From: Cyanophora paradoxa
Lineage: Eukaryota; Glaucocystophyceae; Cyanophorales; Cyanophoraceae
Direction of reading: 5' to 3'
NCBI GenBank assembly: GCA_004431415.1
Contig: QPMI01000177.1
Coordinates: forward strand, 55,270-119,269
DNA: 64,000 bases
Shown: positions 22,561 through 34,387 of the stretch, one piece after another
Numbering within the stretch: position 1 is the stretch's first letter
How the letters are laid out: each line of letters opens with the position of its first letter
Notes under the pieces: generated by a model
Databases searched by the model: none
What the model saw: the letters and a program-made list of their open reading frames with translations, nothing else
Told to the model about the DNA's origin: nothing
Position numbers and translations under genes: made by a program

Positions 22561-24732
22561 TAACATTACTGCACGCTCGGAATATTAATTCATGTATCGT
22601 GGATCGATATCCGATCCGGAGCCCAGTAACTTAACTATATATGCATGTGGCACAGCCTCACAGGCCAGCGGCAGATGGGCGGCCGCCGGGCCCGGGCTGC
22701 CGCAGTGCGGCGCCACTGTGCAGGACGGCAGAAACCTGCTAGCCAATAACTCCCACATGCTTGAATATTAATATTGTTACTTGTTTAAAGTAATTTGGGC
22801 CAGGAACTTCGTTATTAAAGGATCTTCGAATTCTGCAGAATTTCGAGGGGGGAGGTTAATAAGCGCTAATCCCCCGCATTCTCGCTGGCGTTTGTGGCAT
22901 GTTACAATTAGCAGCTCCACAGAAATCCTTGATTAAATTACTGCACGCTCGGAATATTAATTCACGTATCGTGGATCCCGATCGCAAGCCTAATTACCGT
23001 AGTACTACGGTACGTGACCAACGGAACAGCGCTAGCTTGCGCTCGTGCATCACTATATATATAGCTATATATATGCATGCTGGCATGATGCATGTTGCGC
23101 ATATCATAGTATGCATGCACGTACAGCAGCACAGGCCAGCGGCAGATCTAGATGGGCAGCTGCCGCAGTGCGGGCCTGTGCGGCCCCACTGTCACAGTGT
23201 GCGGGACGGCAGAACACCTGCTGGCCAATAGCCCACATATGCGTGAGTATTGTTATTTGTTCTGGGCCAGGAACTTCGTTATTGAAGGATCTTCGAATTA
23301 TGCAGAATTTCGAGGGGACAGATTAGCGCTAATGTGTCCCATCTTCGCTAGCGTTTGTGGCCTGTTACAATTAGCAGCTCCACAGAATCCCTTAATAACA
23401 TTACTGCACGCTCGGAATATTAATTCATGTATCGTGGATCGATATCCGATCCGGAGCCCAGTAACTTAACTATATATGCATGTGGCACAGCCTCACAGGC
23501 CAGCGGCAGATGGGCGGCCGCCGGGCTGCCGCAGTGCGGCGCCACTGTGCAGGACGGCAGAAACCTGCTAGCCAATAACTCCCACATGCTTGAATATTAA
23601 TATTGTTACTTGTTTTGGGCCAGGAACTTCGTTATTAAAGGATCTTCGAATTCTGCAGAATATCGAGGGGGGAGGTTAGCGCTAATCCCCCGCATTCTCG
23701 CTGGCGTTTGTGGCATGTTACAATTAGCAGCTCCACAGAAATCCTTGATTAAATTACTGCACGCTCGGAATATTAATTCACGTATCGTGGATTCCGATCG
23801 CAAGCCTAATTACCGTAGTACTACGTATACGGTACGTGACCAACGGAACAGCTTGCGCTCGTGCATCACTATATATATAGCTATATATATATGCATGCTG
23901 GCATGATGCATGTTGCGCATATCATAGTATGCATGCACGTACAGCAGCACAGGCCAGCGGCAGATCTAGATGGGCGGCTGCCGCAGTGCGGGCCTGTGCG
24001 GCCCCACTGTCACAGTGTGCGGGACGGCAGAACACCTGCTGGCCAATAGCCCACATATGCGTGAGTATTGTTATTTGTTCTGGGCCAGGAACTTCGTTAT
24101 TAAATTGAAGGACTCCGGGATCTTCGAATTATGCAGAATTTCGAGGGGACAGATTAGCGCTAATGTGTCCCATCTTCGCTAGCGCTAGCGTTTGTGGCCT
24201 GTTACAATTAGCAGCTCCACAGAATCCCTTAATAACATTACTGCACGCTCGGAATATTAATTCATGTATCGTGGATCGATATCCGATCCGGAGCCCAGTA
24301 ACTTAACTATATATGCATGTGGCACAGCCTCACAGGCCAGCGGCAGATGGGCGGCTGCCGCAGTGCGGCGCCACTGTGCAGGACGGCAGAAACCTGCTAG
24401 CCAATAACTCCCACATGCTTGAATATTAATATTGTTACTTGTTTTGGGCCAGGAACTTCGTTATTAAAGGATCTTCGAATTCTGCAGAATATCGAAGGGG
24501 GGGGGGGGGGGGGGGTTAGCGCTAATCCCCCGCATTCGATCTCGCTGGCGTTTGTGCATGGCATGCCATGATATCGATGTACATGTTACAATCAGCAGCT
24601 CCACAGGAATTCTTTAATTAATTAAATTACTGCACGCTCCGGATCCGGCCGGAGCCTAATAATATAAAGAAGGGACCGTTGCACATTCGATCAGTCGCAG
24701 TACTAGTACGGTAGTAGTACCGCACTTATATA

Positions 24733-24973
24733 CACAGCTCGTTTTTTTTACCGGTCGACCCAACACGGCCAAATATCCGGTTTCGTTAAATTCCCCTCGG
24801 GTTTTCGGAATTCCCCGGCTTTAGCTAGTGCAATCTACCCGGTAGCATGCCGGCTACAAGCTGTTGCGAGGAGACTAGCCGTTTTGCGGCGGGTGAAAAG
24901 TTATCGCGATCGCCGGCTACCCTTGCCCATATCCGGGCCGTGTTGGGTCGATTAGGAAAAAAAACGAGCTGTG
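24733..24973. mobile_element. CACTA-like MITE, copy 1
   Basis: A 241-bp element. Terminal inverted repeats begin CACAGCTCGTTTTTTTT and extend about 38 bp through CGACCCAACACGGCC. It is flanked by a 3-bp direct repeat ATA (24730-24732 and 24974-24976). CAC..GTG ends with a 3-bp target duplication match the CACTA/EnSpm superfamily. No transposase is present. Confidence 0.75.
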
Positions 24974-24976
24974 ATA

Positions 24977-27042
24977 CGTATACGTATTATCAACCGTTGA
25001 ACAGCATATATACATACGTATACTGCCCTAGCCTCCGGATCCTGCAGCCCTTCACTGGCCCTCATGATCAGCTGCAGGGCGGCAGCCAGGGCCTGGTCCT
25101 TCACTGCGGCTGCGCTGCTATATAGCTAGCGCTAGCTGCAGGCTGCATGCAGGCCGGTGCGCATGCGCATGCGCATATATACAGGCGCCGGCTGATGCAG
25201 CCCGCGGCCGCGCGCGGGCCGGCGCCGGCAGGCTAGCGCTGCAGTATATATATATATAGCGCGCTAGCCGCTAGCGCTTGCGGGGATCCGGAAGTTGCGG
25301 CAGCTGCATGCAGCTGCGCATGCGCATGATGCGCAGCCGCATGTCACTCCGAGTCTCCGATTCGATAGTGTCCGACAATTGGCGTCATCGATATCGATAT
25401 CCTAGGCCTGTCGCGAATCGCGATCGATTAAAAAACGATCCACGCGATCGATCGCTCGCGAGGAATTCGAACGTTAACCTGACTGTTCGACTCTTGGTCT
25501 AGCTTTTTCTAGCTTTTTTCTAGCTTTTACACCTGTACCCAAATCATCGGCGCAGCCGGCCATGCCGAGCCGAGCCAGCCGAGCCGCGTGAGCGCTGTAT
25601 ACGTAGAGCGCCATGTATCGCTCGAGCTCGATCAGCTGCATTCGTCGCTCGTGGCGCGGCGTACGTATACGTACGCGTGCATAGCCTGGTTCGCTTTCCG
25701 GATTCGCGGCATTCGACGCCTGCAGGCGGGGCATAGAGGGAGCGCTATAGCGATCGTCGGACAGAGCTCGAAGAGCTCGTTGTGCACATGCTCCGACGGC
25801 CGCCGGACCGCGGCCGTGCCGCGGCGAGACAGGCCTATAGCAAGCTTAAGGCGTGCCCACGCGTACGCTCCCTGCGGCGCGGCTTCGTCCGGGATCCGTA
25901 TCCTCTTCTCCATTCACTCCTGCTGAGATGTCGACCCCAGCTATGCTTATCCGGGCTTGTACATGTGGAGGCGGGGAGCAGGTCGCGATCGGCGCGCGCG
26001 CTGGACTTCGAATTCACGCGCGGATAATTGCAATTGAGGTGCGCATGCGCAGAACCCGTCCCGCGCCCTACACATCCCGCCCGGCCGCTGAGCTGCTCTC
26101 ACGTGCACGCGCAGCCGCCTGGCCTGCTCCGAGCTCTGCATGGCGCCCCTCTAACGTTAATTATAACCCCACGTTCCCAGACGCGCGCGCGCGGCGGCCG
26201 TTGTTAGCCCCTCCAGTGCGCGTGCGCGACGCCGCGCGAGAGGCGACCGCGGCGCAGATCTATCTAGAGCGTCGACCAGCGGCCGCTCTGTCGATCGCGA
26301 CGTGCCGTCGGCCGGAGGATGACGGGACCCGGCCGATCCGCGCTCGGTCGCTCTTCCCTCCGGGACGCCGTACGCGTGACGGACTCGGCGCTCGGCGGGC
26401 CGGGGGCGGAGGGGAAGCGCATACGTGCGCCTCGCACCCGCCCCGCCGCTTCCCCTCCGCCCCCACCCCCGCCGCTGTGAACGGGAAGGCGTCGAAAGCT
26501 CCCGTAACACCCCTCCCAACCCCCCCCTCTCGTCTCCGCCGACCGACTTTGGCCCCAGGGCCCCTTTGTCTGTTCGCCCGCCCTTCTCGAGGACGGCAAA
26601 CCCGACGGTGCGCCCCGCGCGCGCGGGCCACTCCCGAGCGCTTCGCGGGCTGATCCGGACCTTCGCCATTTAATCATGATCAGGCCCCCCGGCCCCCTGC
26701 TCCATGAGACGCCCCGCGGCTGGGAGACCTCCCTCAGAGGGCGGCGAAGAATCTGGCGAGACGCCGCCGCCCGTGCTTAGGCCTCTGTCGCCTCCGACCG
26801 CCGTTGGTCGCCGCGGCCCCGCGCGGAGCGCGTCTCGGCCGCCCGCGCCGCAGCCGGCGATGGTCTCGCGATCGAGGGGCACCGGTGCGTCTCGCCCTGC
26901 TTCCCGCCCCCTCGGGGCCCCTTGCGCAAGTGCGGCAGTCTGGGGAGGGCGTAAGCGTGGGGATGCGGCGCAGACCGGGCCGGGCGGGGCCGGGCGGGCC
27001 CGCTCCCGCCGGAGTCTGCCGCCCCCTCCCCTGCTTCTGCGG

Positions 27043-27045
<3 letters not shown>
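24977..27045. other. Region without a recognised gene
   Basis: 24.98-26.1 kb is packed with self-complementary words (GCGCATGCGCATGCGCATAT, ATCGATATCGATATC). 26.15-27.05 kb is GC-rich with overlapping open frames on both strands but no recognisable domain. Confidence 0.4.

Positions 27046-27073
<28 letters not shown>
27046..27073 (+). repeat. Poly-G tract of 28 bases
   Basis: An uninterrupted G run. Similar long runs occur near 36.0 kb (G), 34355-34386 (C, inside an intron of the cyclase-like gene), 41940 (G) and 58720-58748 (C). Confidence 0.95.
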
Positions 27074-27566
27074 AAGGATCTCGGAAGGATCAGAAGCCCT
27101 TGAAGATCTGCGCTGCGGTGCCCGAAAGAGGGGTCAGAATAAATGAGATTGTATACACGAATGTGAAGTTGAGTGATGAGTCTAAGCCGTGACGAACGCG
27201 CTGATCATGATCGAGCACTGCGGCAAGATAGAATTCCTGGCCCTGCGGAGTCTCTGGGAACCGGGAAGATTAGCTTAGCTTTCTACTCCGTTAGCTTAGC
27301 TAATTCTTTTTCGATTCTCTGGTTCCACATGTTGAATTTCAACCTTTTTCCCAGTTGTTTTTGCAATTAATGCACGATATGATTTGCATGCACTGTGGCA
27401 CAGATCTAGCTATAGAGCGATTTTTTGCACGATGCAATTTAATCTTTTGTACGATGCATTGCAAGCGCTCAGCTTTAGGTCCAGCTGCTTCGGATCCACG
27501 TGCGAATACTATAGAGCCTCGGAGCCCTCGGGCCCTTCGGATCCACGTGCGTATACCATAGGCCGG

Positions 27567-27726
27567 AAATTGCAAATGTACGAGCTCCACCCGGTCCGAT
27601 GTCCGAAAGGCTTAGTCCCGTAGGCTCATCTCTCGACTTGACACAGATGGACACCTCAGTTATATCTCTAGCCATTTGTCTCGGTGTGTGCGAATTCATA
27701 TATGATAGGAAATTGCAAATGTACGT
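27567..27726. repeat. Dispersed repeat flanked by short direct repeats, copy 1
   Basis: The core 27585-27708 (GTCCGATGTCCGAAAGGCTT, TTGACACAGATGGACACCTC) is closely matched at 47532-47660 in the same orientation. Here it is bracketed by two copies of GGAAATTGCAAATGTACG, which looks like a target duplication or a short tandem duplication. Confidence 0.7.
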
Positions 27727-27825
27727 ATACATGAAACTAAATCGACTGCGAAACCGTGCCGCAAAACTCCGTTCTCAAATCAAGCAACAAAAGTAGTTTT
27801 CAGGAACGACGCGGCTACAGCTAGG

Positions 27826-29005
27826 CCTCGAGGAACGCGGTGGCGGCCCCGCGGCGCCGGCCCCGAGCCTCGGAGGTCGACGCGCTCAACGCAGACCGAC
27901 ACCGCCGCGCCGGGCTCCAGCTGCAGGCCCCGCCGCCCCCGCACCATCAGCTCCGCCGCCCCTGCCCCCGGCCCGCCCCCACCGACACCGCCGCGCCGGG
28001 CTCCAGGCCCCGCCGCCCCCGCACCGTCAGCTCCGTCGCCCCCGCCCCCGCCCCCGCCCGCACGGCGTACACGCCGCGGCGCGCGTCGAGGACCCGGGCG
28101 ACGGTGGCGGGGACGAGGCGGCCCGGGGTGGCGGCGGCGGCGCGCTCGAGGGCGAGCAGGCCCCAGTGCTACGCATGCCGACTCCCCTCTTCCACGTCCG
28201 CCACCGCCCGCAGCCGCGCGTTCGCCCACCGCCCCGCCACCTCCACCGCCCGCCGATCACACCGTGCCCGCCCCGGCCCAGCCGCGGGGGAGGGGGGGGG
28301 GGGGGGGGAGGGGGAAGTGGGGGGGGGCGGGGGTGTACGAGGCGCACGGCGACAGCACCGGCGGCCCCGCCGCGTAGGGCGGTGGTCGCCTCGACCTCGC
28401 CCCCCTCCGTGACCCGCAGGCGCGTCCCCACTGGGCCAGCGCCTCGCCGAAGCGCGCCGCCGCCGCCGCCGTGCGCCCCGCGCCCTCCCGAGCCCGCCCG
28501 ACTCGGCGACCGCCGCCAGCGCCCCCAGGGCCGCGTCCTGGCCGTCCCACTCCTCGGGATCTGAAACCGCCGCGCCGCCGCCGCCGCGCAGCCGCGCGTC
28601 GGCGGCTGCGTGCGTGAGGCGCCGCACGGGCGGAAGCAGCGAGCGGAAGAGCTCGACGCCGGCGAGCGCGCCGGCGGCGTCCACGCGCAGGACCGCCGTG
28701 ACCGCCGCGTTCGGCGCCGAGTCGCGCAGCGCCAGAGCGCGCGCCGCCGCCAGCCTGGCAGCGGCAGCATCGATATCGGCACCAGCGCCGACGGGAGGTA
28801 CGTATACATGCTCTGCCCCCGCCCGCGTCAGGGGCACCCCGTCGGCGGGGCCCGGGCCGGGGCCGGGGCCGGGGAAGGGGGCGCCTGGCCATGGGAGCAG
28901 AGGTGGGCGTAGCGTGCGAGCTCGCCCTGCGCGCGGCGCGACGAGTCGCGCGCCGCGGCGGCGTCTGCCACGTGCACCACGCGCCACCTCCATACCGCGG
29001 CCGCG
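27826..29005 (-). pseudogene. Inverted partial copy of the RNase II (RNB) gene
   Basis: High-identity, opposite-strand copy of about 44670-45944, covering the RNB core and the S1-like C-terminus: GAEHVYVPP, LALRDSAPNAAVTAVLRVD, LFRSLLPPVRRLTHAAADAR, VELTV-like C-terminal strands. Relative to the other copy it has 6-bp palindromic insertions (GTATAC in the ...GCATGTACCT... stretch, GATATC in ...GCCGATGCTG...), an internal duplication at 27900-28050, frameshifts and no N-terminal half. It ends at the same residues as the intact gene. Calling it non-functional is an inference. It could still be transcribed antisense to nothing nearby. Confidence 0.8.
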
Positions 29006-29422
29006 CCGGGGCCGGGCCGGGGGGCGCGGGCCGGGGCCGGGCCGGGGCCCGGGGGGCGCCGGCCGCGCCCGTCGACGTCGACGTCATCACGAGATTCATG
29101 CATATGAGCTCGAGATTCATGATCATGATCATGACATGACACGAGTGACATCACTTGTACTTAGGACCAAGGGGGTACAGGCGCAAGAACAATTCGCGGC
29201 CTGCGAGGCGGGAAAGAGGCTCGTCTTGGGTACCGGTCGGCTCGACCAGGCTCGGACCAGCCCGGCCGCAGCCTAGGCCCGCAGGCTCGCAGCCTCCCGG
29301 AGTCCGATCCCGCAGGCCGGCCGCCGGCCGCATGCGCACTGCACGGACCAGAGCGGCGCATGGCCGCGTCCTTAGCTTACTTAAGCTTCAAGTTACTCCC
29401 GCCTTAGCCGAAGCGGATAAAC

Positions 29423-32400
29423 TTGAACAGTCTTGAAGGCGTTTGCAGCTGCAACCTGCAGCCCGCGGCCGCGGGCGGCGTACGCGTCGCGGTCATGGCA
29501 GTGGCCATGGCCGCGGCCGAAGCCGCCGAACCATGGCCAGCTGCAGGAGAGCTACGTATACCGCTTGCGGCGGAGAACAGCGTGCACGCCATCGGTCCCT
29601 CTGTAGCTCCGCATGCAGACGAGACGAATGCCTCGAGCTCGCCTGTAGACGAGGAGACGCTGTCCTACGTCCCCGGGAGCTTCCTCGCTCAGCGCAGCTC
29701 GTTCGGGCTGCTCGCGGCACTGCAGGCGGACGCCGAGGCGCGCTCGGGGGGCGCATCCTGCTACGGCATCGCCCTCTTCTGCGACAGTGAGCATCGTCGC
29801 ATGCGCATCGCCCCTTTCCATGCAGTTGCCGAGTCGCACGCGGTCGTGCAGTGTCGGGCTTCTCGCGGCTGGCGGCGTCGCTGGCGCGGCAGGACAAGGC
29901 GCACTCGGCGGAGAAGCTCTCGCAGACGCTCAACGGCTTCCTGGCGCGCCTCGTTGCCCAGCTCCACTCCCGCGGCCTCGAGCCGCTCGTCTTCGCCGGC
30001 GGTCCGCCCGCGCGGCCTCGAAGCTCGAGCCGCCGCTGAGGCCGGCCCTCGCCTGCGCAGACGCAGTCATCGCGTTCCGGCCGGCGGCCGCGGAGGACGG
30101 CCCGGCGATGCGCGAGGCGGCGGCCGCCGCCCTCGAGGCTGCGCTCGCCTCGCGCGCCTTCCGCATGGAGAGCAACGGGTGCCCGCTCGCCACGCACTGC
30201 GGCGTCGGCGTCGGGGAGCTGCGGACGCTGGCGGCGCGGGGCGGCGAGGGCGCCCTGCAGCTGCTGCACGGCGGCGAGGCGATGCGGCAGTGCTGCGAGG
30301 CGGCCGCCGCCTCGGGCGCCGGCGAGGTCGTCCTCTCGGCAGAGTTCGGGCCCTCCTCCCGAGCCTCGCCACCGAGCCCGTCCCGGGCGCTCCTCGCCTC
30401 CTCCGCCTCCTCGCTCCGGCCGAGGCCGCCCCCGCGCCGCCCTCCCGCGCGGCGGCCGCGGGCACCGCTGCGGGTGCGGGGCGCCGGTGGCGGAGGACCC
30501 GGCGGCGGCGGGGCTCGCGCTGCGGGCGCTGGGCGGGACGCTGCGGGCGCTGGCGCCGGCGCCGGGGCTGGCGGGGGCCACGGGCCCTACGGCGAGATCC
30601 GTCCGGTATTCGTAGCGTTTCTAAGCTTCCCCGAGCTCGACGCGGCCGCCCCCGCCCCCGCCGCCGCCGACGCCGCCGCCCGCTTTGGCCAGGCCCGCCC
30701 CCCGCCCCCCGCCCGCTTGAGCTCTTCCCGCGCCGCCGCGATCTCTGATCTATCGCCCCCGCTCGCCGCCCCGGCCCGCAGATCGTTCGCTCTCTCCATC
30801 GCGCGGCCGCCGAGTGGGGCGCGTGCGTGAACAAAGTCTTCCTCGTGCGTAACCCCCCCTCCCTCCCCGCGTCGCTTCTTTCGACCGCCTCTGCCCCGCA
30901 GGACGAGAAGGGCTGCAGCGCGCTGCTCTGCTGGGGCCTGGCCGGCGGCTACGCGCACGAGGACGACGCGGAGCGCGCCGTCCGCGCCGCCGCCGCCCTT
31001 GAGGAGTGGTTCGAGGAGGCCGCTGCGCCCTTCGCCGCCGGCGTCGCCGGCGGCCGCGCCTTCTGCGGGCCCCTCGGCGCCCCCTGCCGCCGCGAGTTCG
31101 CCGTCGTGCGCCCGCGAACCCCCTCCCCTCCCCTCCCGCGCTCTTCCCTCGTCGCGCGGCGAGCCCCGCCGCAGATCGGCGACGCGGTGATCGTTGCGGC
31201 GCGGCTGATGGGGGCGGCGCGGGCGGCCGCGGCGGCCCCGCGGCGCGGCGGCAGGCGCTGCTCTGCCACGCGAGCGTCGTCGATGCGGTGGCGGCGCGCG
31301 GGCGGCGCGCGGCGCTGCCCTTTGCGGAGCTCCCCCCGATCCTCGCCAAGGGCTTCGACAAGCCCGTTCCCGTGTTCCGGCCCCTCCGCGGCCCGGATCC
31401 GGAGGGCGGCCCGACCGCCGCCGCCCCGCCCCGCTCCCGCCCGCGCTCCCTCCAGTTCCCGGAGCCGGAGGCGCCGCTCTCGCCCGGGCCCCTGTCGGGC
31501 GGCGCGCGCCGCGGCGGCGTCGGGTGCCTGGGGCGGGCCGCGGAGCTGGAGCGGGCGCTGCGGGCGGTGGCGGCAGCGGCGGCCGGGGCGGGCGGGACGG
31601 TGCTGCTCGAGGGCGAGGCGGGGTACGGCAAGTCGGCGCTGCTGCACGAGCTGGCGCGCGAGTGCGCGGGGCGCGGCTTCGCGGTGCTGCGGGCCGGGGC
31701 GGAGGCGGTGGAGGAGTCGACGCCGCTGTGGGCGCTGCGCGGGCTCGTCGCCTCTGCCACCAGCGCCGCGAGCGAGGCTGCCTTCGAGGCCGGCCTCGCC
31801 GGACTGCTGCCCCCGAAGACGCCGCGTTCCTGTGGGCCGCCCTCTTCGCCCCGGCCGCCGCCGCCGCCGCCGCCGGCCCTGGCGCCGCGGGCGACGGCCG
31901 CGGGCGCGGGACGCGGTCGTACGTGGCCCGGCGGGGCTCGCTGGAGGCCCCGGGCTCGCCCTCGTCGGCGTCGGCCGCCTCGCGCGCGTCGCCGCGTGCC
32001 TCGCCGCCCTCGTCGAGGGCCTCGCCGGCTCGGGCCCCCGCGCCCGGCCCGTCGCCCTCGCCCTCGAGGACGCCCACTGGCTCGACTCCGCTTCGTGCGC
32101 GCCCGCTTCGCTTCGCTCGGCTTAAGCGAGTGCTCACGCCGGCCACGCGCGCGCGCGCGTGCAGGTGGCTCGTCCTGCGGAGCCTGCGGGAGGCGTCGCC
32201 GCGGCTGCTGCTGCTCGTGACCTCGCGCCCGATGCCCGAGCCGCCCCGCGACTTCCTGCTCCTCGCAGGGCGCCTGCGCCTCGGGTCCGACTCCGAAGAC
32301 GGAGACGGAGACGACTTTGACGCCCTGGACACCGCCTCGACGCCCGCGCCGCCCGCGGCCGCCGTCTCCGCCGCGTGGGGTCCGGAGCCGCCGGCGAAGG

Positions 32401-34352
32401 CGGCGCCGCCTGCCCCGGCCGTTGTGGACGTGCGGCTGGGCCCGCTGGAGCGCGGGGCGGCGCGGGAGCTGCTGGAGCGGCTCTCGGGGCGGCTCGGGGT
32501 GGAGTGGGCCCCCGCCGCCCTCGAGCGCGTCCTCGACAAGGCCGCCGGCGGTGCGCAGCTCCGCCGCCCTTCCGCTCCGCTCGCTCAGTCGCGCCGCCTC
32601 ACACGCCGCGCCGTCGGGCAGTGCCGCTGTACCTGGTCGAGCTGGTGCGCGCGGCGGCCGGCGACGCGGCGGGCCGCTCCCCGCACTCCGCGGGCCTCCC
32701 GGACTCGGTGCGCTCGGCCCTCCGTGCAGAGTCGGCCGACGCCGACGCCGACGCCGACTCGGCGGGGCGGGGCGCGGGCGCAGCTGCAGCAGATCGTGCT
32801 CTCGCGGGTGGACCAGCTGCCGGCGGCCGCCCGCGACCTCATCAAGATCGCAGCCGTGCGCCCCGCGGCCGAGGGCTCCCTCCACACCCCTCTCCTCCCC
32901 GCGCCGCCTCACGCGCCTCGCAGGTGATTGACACGGGGTTCACGCCGGCGGCGGTGGCGGCGGTGGCGGGCCCCGAGCGCGACCCCGCCGCCCTCCGCGA
33001 TGCCTTCCGCGCCCTCGCCGACGCCCGCCTCATCACCGAGTCGGGCAGCTCCTCCCTCGCCGGCGCCGCCGCCCCCTCCGAGGCCGCCACCACCGCCGCC
33101 GATGCCGGCGACGACGAGGAGGCGGAGGACGAGGGGGCGGCGTGGCCGGGGGAGGAGGCGCCCTTCGTGTTCAGCCACGCGCTGGTGCGCGAGGCGGTCC
33201 TCTCGTCGCTGACGGCCCCGCACCGGCGGAACGTGCACCGCCTCTTCGCCGAGTTCCTCGAGGCGCGCCCCGTCGCTGCCGCCGACCCCGCGCTCCTCGC
33301 GCTGCACTGGGAGGCCGGCGGCGAGCCCGAGCGCGCCCTGCGGCACCTCGAGCGGGCAGCGCGGCGCGCGCACGACGCCGGCGCGCTCCCCGAGGCGGCC
33401 CGCCTCTACGCCCGCCTCGTCGCCCTCCTCGACTCGCTCGGGCTCGCGGGGCCCCCGTGCCGCCCCTCCCGCCGGCACCCCGCACGCCCCCGCTGCCTTG
33501 TTGGGGCCCCCTCGGGGCCAGCCGGGCGCGCGGGGGGCCCCCGCGAGCGCGGCGGAGACGGCGCGCTGGCGCTCCTCCCGCACCATCGCCCTCAAGAACT
33601 TGTGCTATGTCGAGGCGCGCCGCCTCCGCCTCCACTGCCGCGCCGCACCGCTGACGGCGGCGGGCCGGGCCTGGGGGCAGTACTACCTGGGCCACGCGGA
33701 GCTGGCGCTCGGCCTGTGCCTCGCGACCCTCGCGAGCGCCGGCGCGGAGCAGCCGCGCAGCGAGCTGGGGCCCGCCGCCCTGCTCCGTGCGCCCGCCCTC
33801 CCGCCCGCCCGCCCGCCCGCCCGCCCGGCCCGAGGTGCGGCGCGGTGCAGGGTTTGTGGCGCGGGCCGTGCCGCTGGTCTTCGGCGCGTACCCGAGCGGC
33901 CGAGCGCGGCGGAGGCGGAGGCCTGGCCGGAAGGGGAGGCGGAGCGCGTGGCCCTCATCGAGGTCTACGTCATCGTCGGTTGGGTCGCAATGAAGATGAC
34001 GGCATCCTCGCCGCCGGCGCCGGCCAAGGGCGGCGCCGGCGGCGGCGGCCGGCGGCCCCGCTCGAGCGCCCTCGCCCTCACCGCGACCGGCGGTCCGCCC
34101 CGCCGCCGCCCGTCGAAGGGGCGCCGCTGACGAGGTGCGCGGGGGAACGGGGCGCAGCGGTGATCGCGCTGGGGTACGCGCGGGGGTGCGCGCTGGAGCA
34201 CTGGCAGTTCGGGCGGGGCCAGGCCTGGTTCGCGGTCCTGCTTTTCGTGGCGGGCCTGAGGCGCAAGAGCGCCGAGTTTACGGCGCGGGCGGAGGCGCTC
34301 GCCGAGCGCCACGACAGCGACAGCGTCCGCGAGGCCGCCCACAGCGCCGTCC

Positions 34353-34387
<35 letters not shown>

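Larger units (their letters stand above)
18473..24650. repeat. Higher-order tandem array of two alternating monomers
   Basis: The shared word GGGCCAGGAACTTCGTTATT occurs at 18817, 19182, 19553, 19909, 20262, 20727, 21098, 21455, 22796, 23263, 23617, 24082 and 24446. Two monomer types alternate strictly. Type A (353-371 bp) carries GACAGATTAGCGCTAATGTG and CATGTATCGTGGATCGATAT. Type B carries GTTAGCGCTAATCCCCCGCA and GGCAGATCTAGATGGGCGGC. Type B is either ~357-365 bp or ~465 bp long. The long form has an extra ~100 bp bounded by GCTCG. Copies differ by small insertions that are often palindromic hexamers. A ~970-bp foreign segment interrupts the array at 21592-22560. The small repeated ORFs here are by-products of the repeat and I do not call genes. 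Confidence 0.95.

Noticed and set aside
18806-24182. Recurring 60-107 residue frames in the tandem array
   Set aside because: They recur because the DNA repeats. They differ by indels that break the frame and have no domain.
30587-32539. Long minus-strand open frames opposite the cyclase-like gene
   Set aside because: Arg/Pro/Ala-only composition typical of the GC-rich reverse strand. The plus strand carries recognisable cyclase and Walker A motifs.
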